Below are positions 6,451 through 9,708 of a stretch of DNA of 9,708 nt, piece after piece. The position numbers and the translations under genes are program-made. The stretch comes from Sphaerochaeta sp. Its GTDB lineage: Bacteria > Spirochaetota > Spirochaetia > Sphaerochaetales > Sphaerochaetaceae. Where the stretch lies: positions 1 to 9,708 of the forward strand of contig DMOO01000123.1 of NCBI GenBank assembly GCA_003456855.1, written 5' to 3'. Under the pieces are notes generated by a model. That model was not told the origin of the DNA. It saw only the letters and a program-made list of their open reading frames with translations, and did not search any database. The number at the start of each line of letters is the position of its first letter. The stretch's first letter is position 1.

Positions 6451-7827
6451 GCCCAGTCCTCCACCTATGGCAAAGCTCAGGTAGATGCCAGGGATGTAGT
6501 AGAATTCAGGGTAGAAGACAAGGCCGGCCTCGAATCCGCTTGCAAGGTCAATGACCTTTCCTGGGTCCTTTGGAGTGAACTCCCTGAAGGCTATCTCATA
6601 GCGGCCACCGCCTGATGTTCCATATCTGACTATAATACAGCCAAGGTCCGCATCCGGGTCATCGTTTCCGTAGAGGTCAAAGGCAAGCGTGTAGGACAGG
6701 TCCATGACCTTCTCCTCCATCACCATTCCGATGTATGGGTTCACACCAAGCATGACCCTACCCACTCTCAAGAACACATCGGCCCCACCACTGAACATGA
6801 AGCCTGCAGGGCTGGACGTTGTCCTCTCAGCCTCCGGAATCAGACCGATTCCAAGCCTTCCGTTTGCAAGGGCGTAGAGCTCGATTGAGTTCACAAACTT
6901 TCCCACCTTGCTGACGACCTTGTTGGTATTCTTGGCTGCAGTCTCCCTCTTAAGATCCCTCAGTTGGGCCTTTGTCAGCGCAAAGGTGTAGTTGTTCATG
7001 TCAAAGGGGACGTAGGTAGAGTAGAAGACCTCCTCTGAGTTGTCAGGGAACAGAAGTTCTGGCCTGCCCTTCTTTCTGCTGCTGTCGTTGAATTCAAGCT
7101 TCTCAACAACGAAGGAGAGAACTCCAAGGTCCTTGTCAAAGAAGGCGGTGATAGTTGCGGAGACGGAATAGGTGGAGATAGGTCCAAGATCCTTGAGCTG
7201 CTGATCAAAGCCCAGAACGGCCTCCTGAAGGGCCTCGGCCTTGAATTTCTTGTAGCTCTTGCTGCTAATGACATTGAAATCAAGGAAGGCACCATGGACA
7301 ATGGCATTCTCGAATCCAACGGGATAGGCGCTTAAGTTCCAGCCATGCTCTGCTTCCACATAGGGGTCAAAGACAACCTCAAGGCTTCCATCGGTGGTGC
7401 TTAGAATGAATTCCGTGCTGTTTATCGAATCCACAGAGGTACAGAGGACATCGTATGCGGCGCTGATATCAGGTCCGTATTTTGCCTGGATTGTATCGAT
7501 TGCATCACTTAGGTTCTTCTCCAGTCGCTTTGTGGCCTCGGCCCTCTCCTTCTCCCTTGCCTCCAAGGCCTTCTTTGTGGGATTGCCGTTCTTGTCCAGT
7601 TCCTTGTCTGTGAACGGCCTTGAGTCTATAGCCGCTATCTCGGCTGCAAGCTCATCCTCCATCCTGGTCTGGGCTTTCTTCATCGTGGCATCATATTGGC
7701 TGAGGCTCCTGGTCAGCTCCCCGTCAACCTTAAGAACTGTATCAACCAAGCTCTTGAGTGAGTCGGAGGCGAAGACAAACGATATGGCGAGCAGAAAAAC
7801 GACTAGTATGGCAACAATTCTCTTCAT
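6439..7827 (-). CDS. Secreted or outer-membrane-type protein of unknown function
   Basis: 462 residues. Residues 1-20 form a clear signal peptide (MKRIVAIL then hydrophobic core, cleavage likely after FVFA-20); there is no lipobox cysteine, so it is not a lipoprotein. Residues about 22-118 are charged, Lys/Glu/Ala-rich and heptad-like, a probable coiled coil. The rest alternates polar and hydrophobic residues with many Gly, Tyr and Phe, ending in YYIPGIYLSFAIGGGLGFPH, which looks like strands of a beta-barrel or beta-sandwich. The coiled-coil-plus-barrel layout recalls spirochaete-type envelope proteins, but I do not recognise a named family. AAGAGG at 7834-7839 lies six bases before the ATG and supports the start. 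It is a single gene with its own probable promoter and converges on the LysR remnant. Function unknown. Confidence 0.82.
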   Translation of the reverse strand: MKRIVAILVVFLLAISFVFASDSLKSLVDTVLKVDGELTRSLSQYDATMKKAQTRMEDELAAEIAAIDSRPFTDKELDKNGNPTKKALEAREKERAEATKRLEKNLSDAIDTIQAKYGPDISAAYDVLCTSVDSINSTEFILSTTDGSLEVVFDPYVEAEHGWNLSAYPVGFENAIVHGAFLDFNVISSKSYKKFKAEALQEAVLGFDQQLKDLGPISTYSVSATITAFFDKDLGVLSFVVEKLEFNDSSRKKGRPELLFPDNSEEVFYSTYVPFDMNNYTFALTKAQLRDLKRETAAKNTNKVVSKVGKFVNSIELYALANGRLGIGLIPEAERTTSSPAGFMFSGGADVFLRVGRVMLGVNPYIGMVMEEKVMDLSYTLAFDLYGNDDPDADLGCIIVRYGTSGGGRYEIAFREFTPKDPGKVIDLASGFEAGLVFYPEFYYIPGIYLSFAIGGGLGFPH

Positions 7828-7889
7828 CCGGAACCTCTTAGTTCAAACAAGTGATCCGGATGAATCGAATCTGTTCCCCAAACCCTTGC

Positions 7890-7895
7890 ATTATA
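7890..7895 (-). promoter_or_regulatory. Perfect -10 box upstream of the 462-residue gene
   Basis: On the - strand TATAAT occurs 62 bases before the ATG, within an AT-rich stretch (7891-7960). I find no good -35 at 16-18 bases spacing (best candidates match only two of six positions), and no TGN extension, so this is a partial promoter call. The remaining 7828-7958 spacer shows no other convincing structure, and no intrinsic terminator after the amidohydrolase gene. Confidence 0.4.
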
Positions 7896-7958
7896 ATCCC
7901 TTTATTTGATGATACTAGGCGTCTATAGAGATTGCAAGATAATATATACTAACGTTTA

Positions 7959-8747
7959 TTAACCGAAGACATGCTCCGCAGTGCGGTGGAAGATGTTCTC
8001 ATATTCATCCTCGGAAAGCCCAAGTCCGAGCATGTTCTTGAGTTCAGACTCTATGTCCCACATCGGGAAGTCGGTGCCGAACATCACCTTCTCCGAACCG
8101 TAGGCCCGGATGTACTTCCTGACCTTGTCGGCTTCAACCCACTGGAAGGTGGAGGATGTGTCCACGAACAGATTGTCATAGCCGTGCAGGGCCTCTGTTG
8201 CCCAGTCCCAGACGGACCAACCGCTGAAGTGGGCTCCTATGAACGTGGTCTTGGGGAACATCTTGAGGACAGGCTCCATGTGGTCAGGATTGGAGAAGTC
8301 ATATCTCTTGTCACCCGTGTGAACAAGAACCGGTATGCGGCCGGCGCAGGCCTCGTACAGAGGAAACAGCCTGGGGTCGTCTATTGCGCAGCCCTGGGTG
8401 TCAGGGTGGATCTTTATACCCTTAAGGCCAAGGGAGATGACGGAGTCCACCACAGCCCCCATGTCAGGACAGTCCTGGTGCACGGTTCCAAGACCGGTGA
8501 AGAAGCCATCCCCGTTTGCAACAGTCTTGGCTATGAAGGTGTTGATGCTGTCAACCTGTGCAAGTCTTGTGGCAACGGAGAAGATTATTGCATGGTCGAC
8601 CCCCTTGGAGAGCCAGCGCTCCTTTATGGTTGAAGGAAGGCCGTCCCCGAACTCTCCCACCCCGTCATAGAAATCCGAGACCGCCTTGACGGCCTTGGAC
8701 GCTATTGCGCTGGGATAGACATGACAATGGGAGTCGATTATATGCAT
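7959..8747 (-). CDS. Metal-dependent amidohydrolase, amidohydrolase-2 family
   Basis: 262-residue cytosolic TIM-barrel enzyme of the amidohydrolase-related family (PF04909 type), which includes hydrolases, lactonases and non-oxidative decarboxylases of the ACMSD group. Metal and catalytic residues visible in order: His7 and His9 (DSHCH), the GIKIHPD strand (110-116), His143 (VHTGD), His173 (GAHFSG) and Asp226 (FGTDFP). The start ATG at 8745-8747 is fixed by TCCTTT/AAAGGA (8754-8759) six bases away and by the family start MHIIDSHCH. A TTG codon 15 bases earlier is inside or before that site and is rejected. It follows the oxidoreductase gamma gene on the same strand but a strong terminator lies between. 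Substrate unknown; a role with 2-oxoacid metabolism is only suggested by position. Confidence 0.88.
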   Translation of the reverse strand: MHIIDSHCHVYPSAIASKAVKAVSDFYDGVGEFGDGLPSTIKERWLSKGVDHAIIFSVATRLAQVDSINTFIAKTVANGDGFFTGLGTVHQDCPDMGAVVDSVISLGLKGIKIHPDTQGCAIDDPRLFPLYEACAGRIPVLVHTGDKRYDFSNPDHMEPVLKMFPKTTFIGAHFSGWSVWDWATEALHGYDNLFVDTSSTFQWVEADKVRKYIRAYGSEKVMFGTDFPMWDIESELKNMLGLGLSEDEYENIFHRTAEHVFG

Positions 8748-8753
8748 GTGATT

Positions 8754-8759
8754 TCCTTT
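8754..8759 (-). promoter_or_regulatory. Ribosome binding site deciding the amidohydrolase start
   Basis: AAAGGA on the - strand, six bases before ATG 8747. It also shows that the ribosome site begins only one base after the T-run of the terminator at 8761-8788, leaving no room for a promoter between them. Confidence 0.75.
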
Positions 8760-8760
8760 C

Positions 8761-8788
8761 AAAAAGCGGCCCCAGGAACTGGAGCCGC
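8761..8788 (-). terminator. Strong rho-independent terminator after the oxidoreductase gamma gene
   Basis: On the - strand: GCGGCTCCAG, loop TTC, CTGGGGCCGC, then TTTTT. The stem pairs over ten positions with one G-U, is GC-rich, and is directly followed by five T. It starts eight bases after the gamma stop codon. This is a textbook intrinsic terminator. Because the amidohydrolase ribosome binding site follows at once, it probably also tunes how much transcript reaches that gene. Confidence 0.85.
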
Positions 8789-8795
8789 ATCAAGT

Positions 8796-9332
8796 TCAAC
8801 CTTTGTAGTTGTAGCCGGCGTCAATCGCCTGCAGGTTCATCTCGTACATCTCAGGATGCTTTGCGGAGACGACCTTCTTCAGGGCCTCCTCCAGGAAGTC
8901 CCTTGATATTGCAGGACAGTCCTTCAGTACCTTTCCAAGCAGGACTATATTTGCAAGGTTGCCCTTTCCCATGTCCTGGGCGATCTTTGTCGAAGGGATG
9001 TAGAAGGCCTGGACGTCTGTCCTCTCGACCTTCCTTCCCACCAGTGTGGAATCGACGAAGATCATTCCACCCGGCTTCACTGTGGACTCGTATTTGTCCA
9101 GTGAAGGAAGGTTCATGACAATAAGGACATCCGGATGGTCGATGATAGGAGATCCTACAGGCTCGTCACTGATGGTGACTGAACAGGAGGCCGTGCCTCC
9201 TCTCATCTCAGGACCGTAGGAAGGGAGCCAGGAGAGCTCCTTGCCCTCTGCAAGGGCCTTGTAGGCAAGAAGTTTGCCGGAGAACAGGATTCCCTGACCT
9301 CCGAAACCGGCAATAAGAATCTGTGTTGTCAT
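8796..9332 (-). CDS. 2-oxoacid:acceptor oxidoreductase, gamma subunit
   Basis: 178-residue subunit of an anaerobic, CoA-dependent 2-oxoacid:ferredoxin oxidoreductase (PF01558 type). The complex decarboxylates 2-oxoacids (pyruvate, 2-oxoglutarate or branched-chain oxoacids) to acyl-CoA and reduces ferredoxin. The N-terminal glycine-rich IAGFGGQGILFSG (7-19) and the segment LPSYGPEMRGGTASCSV (36-52) followed by SDEPVGSPIIDHPD are family hallmarks; KorC/VorC-type gamma subunits usually carry this version. Length is normal. ATG 9332 is chosen because the glycine motif follows directly and GAGGAG at 9341-9346 is eight bases upstream; the longer frame upstream is the shadow of the beta gene. The start overlaps the beta stop as TAATG, so the two are translationally coupled. 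Which oxoacid is used cannot be told here. Confidence 0.93.
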   Translation of the reverse strand: MTTQILIAGFGGQGILFSGKLLAYKALAEGKELSWLPSYGPEMRGGTASCSVTISDEPVGSPIIDHPDVLIVMNLPSLDKYESTVKPGGMIFVDSTLVGRKVERTDVQAFYIPSTKIAQDMGKGNLANIVLLGKVLKDCPAISRDFLEEALKKVVSAKHPEMYEMNLQAIDAGYNYKG

Positions 9333-9708
9333 TACTTTGCCTCCTCTACGCCCTTGTCCCTGAACACTCCAAGCGGATAGTAAGGGATCATCTTGTCCTC
9401 GACCCACTGCAGAGCCTTCTGAGGTGTCATTCCCCAGTTTGTAGGACAGGCTGAGACAACCTCTATGAGAGAGAAGCCCTTGCCCTCGATCTGGTTCCTG
9501 AATGCCTTCTCGACAGCCTTCTTGGCCTTCAGAACGTTCTTGACGTTGTTCACTGCGACACGCTCGATGTAGTAAGGGGCATCCAGTGCTGAAAGCATCT
9601 CACAGACCTTGATCGGATAGCCGGCGACCTTGACGTCACGTCCGTAAGGAGAGGTCTGTGTGACCTGTCCAGGAAGTGATGTAGGTGCCATCTGTCCGCC
9701 GGTCATGC
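9332..9708 (-). CDS. 2-oxoacid:acceptor oxidoreductase, beta subunit (partial at right edge)
   Basis: C-terminal 124 or so residues of the thiamine-diphosphate-binding beta subunit; the N-terminal half with the main TPP site lies outside. The visible part opens with MTGGQMAPTSLPGQVTQTSP, a strongly conserved segment of KorB/VorB-type subunits just after the TPP/Mg region, and ends with LIEVVSACPTNWGM, typical of the C-terminal substrate region. The segment SPYGRDVKVAGYPI also fits. The methionine at 9704-9706 is internal, not a start, since the frame continues past 9708. With gamma (8796-9332) it forms part of a multi-subunit enzyme; alpha and ferredoxin-type delta subunits probably lie further along the - strand. 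Substrate class is undecided. Confidence 0.92.
   Translation of the reverse strand, partial: MTGGQMAPTSLPGQVTQTSPYGRDVKVAGYPIKVCEMLSALDAPYYIERVAVNNVKNVLKAKKAVEKAFRNQIEGKGFSLIEVVSACPTNWGMTPQKALQWVEDKMIPYYPLGVFRDKGVEEAK

Noticed and set aside
7394..7909. Open frame of 171 codons on the + strand opposite the secreted protein gene
   Set aside because: Ser/Leu-rich mirror of the coiled-coil gene; no family resemblance and no ribosome site.
8748..8762. TTG start for the amidohydrolase at 8762
   Set aside because: The AAAGGA site at 8754-8759 lies after it and serves the ATG at 8747, and the family begins at MHIIDSHCH.
9333..9407. Longer gamma subunit starting at 9407
   Set aside because: The added stretch is within the beta subunit coding region in another frame, and a ribosome site plus TAATG overlap fits ATG 9332.
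1..9708. CRISPR array, tRNA, insertion sequence, riboswitch or phage genes
   Set aside because: No direct repeat series, cloverleaf, transposase motif, long structured leader or phage proteins seen.

Overview
The window carries two unrelated metabolic blocks separated by a small accessory region. Gene style (arginine mostly AGG/AGA, an ABC sugar-binding protein, a signal-peptide plus coiled-coil plus barrel-like protein, and an anaerobic 2-oxoacid:ferredoxin oxidoreductase) suggests an anaerobic, probably host-associated bacterium. My best guess is a spirochaete of the Sphaerochaeta/Treponema type. That is an inference from protein style, not from a marker gene.

Left block (1-3822, + strand): a tightly packed catabolic operon. 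In order it holds the C-terminal part of an ABC sugar-type solute-binding protein (runs off the left edge), a TIM-barrel sugar-phosphate isomerase/epimerase-like enzyme, an ADP-ribosylglycohydrolase (DraG-like) enzyme with its metal-binding motifs intact, and a 12-helix MFS transporter. Its promoter lies outside the window. A PucR-family regulator (3819-5447, - strand) converges on it; the two stop codons share the tetramer TTAA. The combination suggests uptake and breakdown of an N-glycosylated or nucleoside-like compound, with PucR as the likely local regulator. The substrate cannot be read from the sequence.

Middle (5448-6438): the pucR-type gene has a good sigma-70 promoter (-35 ATGACA, 17 bp, -10 TATCAT) with an inverted repeat GGTCGT-N13-ACGACC just downstream of the predicted start site, a candidate autoregulatory operator. 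Next comes a small helical conserved hypothetical gene (5550-5951, - strand) whose promoter sits so close to its ATG that a leaderless mRNA is predicted. Beyond it is an AT-rich, N-terminally truncated LysR-type regulator remnant (about 5965-6429, + strand).

Right block (6439-9708, - strand): a secreted or outer-membrane-type protein of unknown function; a metal-dependent TIM-barrel amidohydrolase; and the gamma subunit and C-terminal part of the beta subunit of a 2-oxoacid:acceptor oxidoreductase (runs off the right edge). Beta and gamma overlap as TAATG. A strong intrinsic terminator follows gamma and abuts the ribosome binding site of the amidohydrolase, so it may act as a partial, intra-operonic terminator.

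I see no tRNA, rRNA, CRISPR array, insertion sequence or riboswitch. The most unusual items are the PucR/ADP-ribosylglycohydrolase catabolic locus, the predicted leaderless gene, and the terminator placed directly in front of the amidohydrolase.
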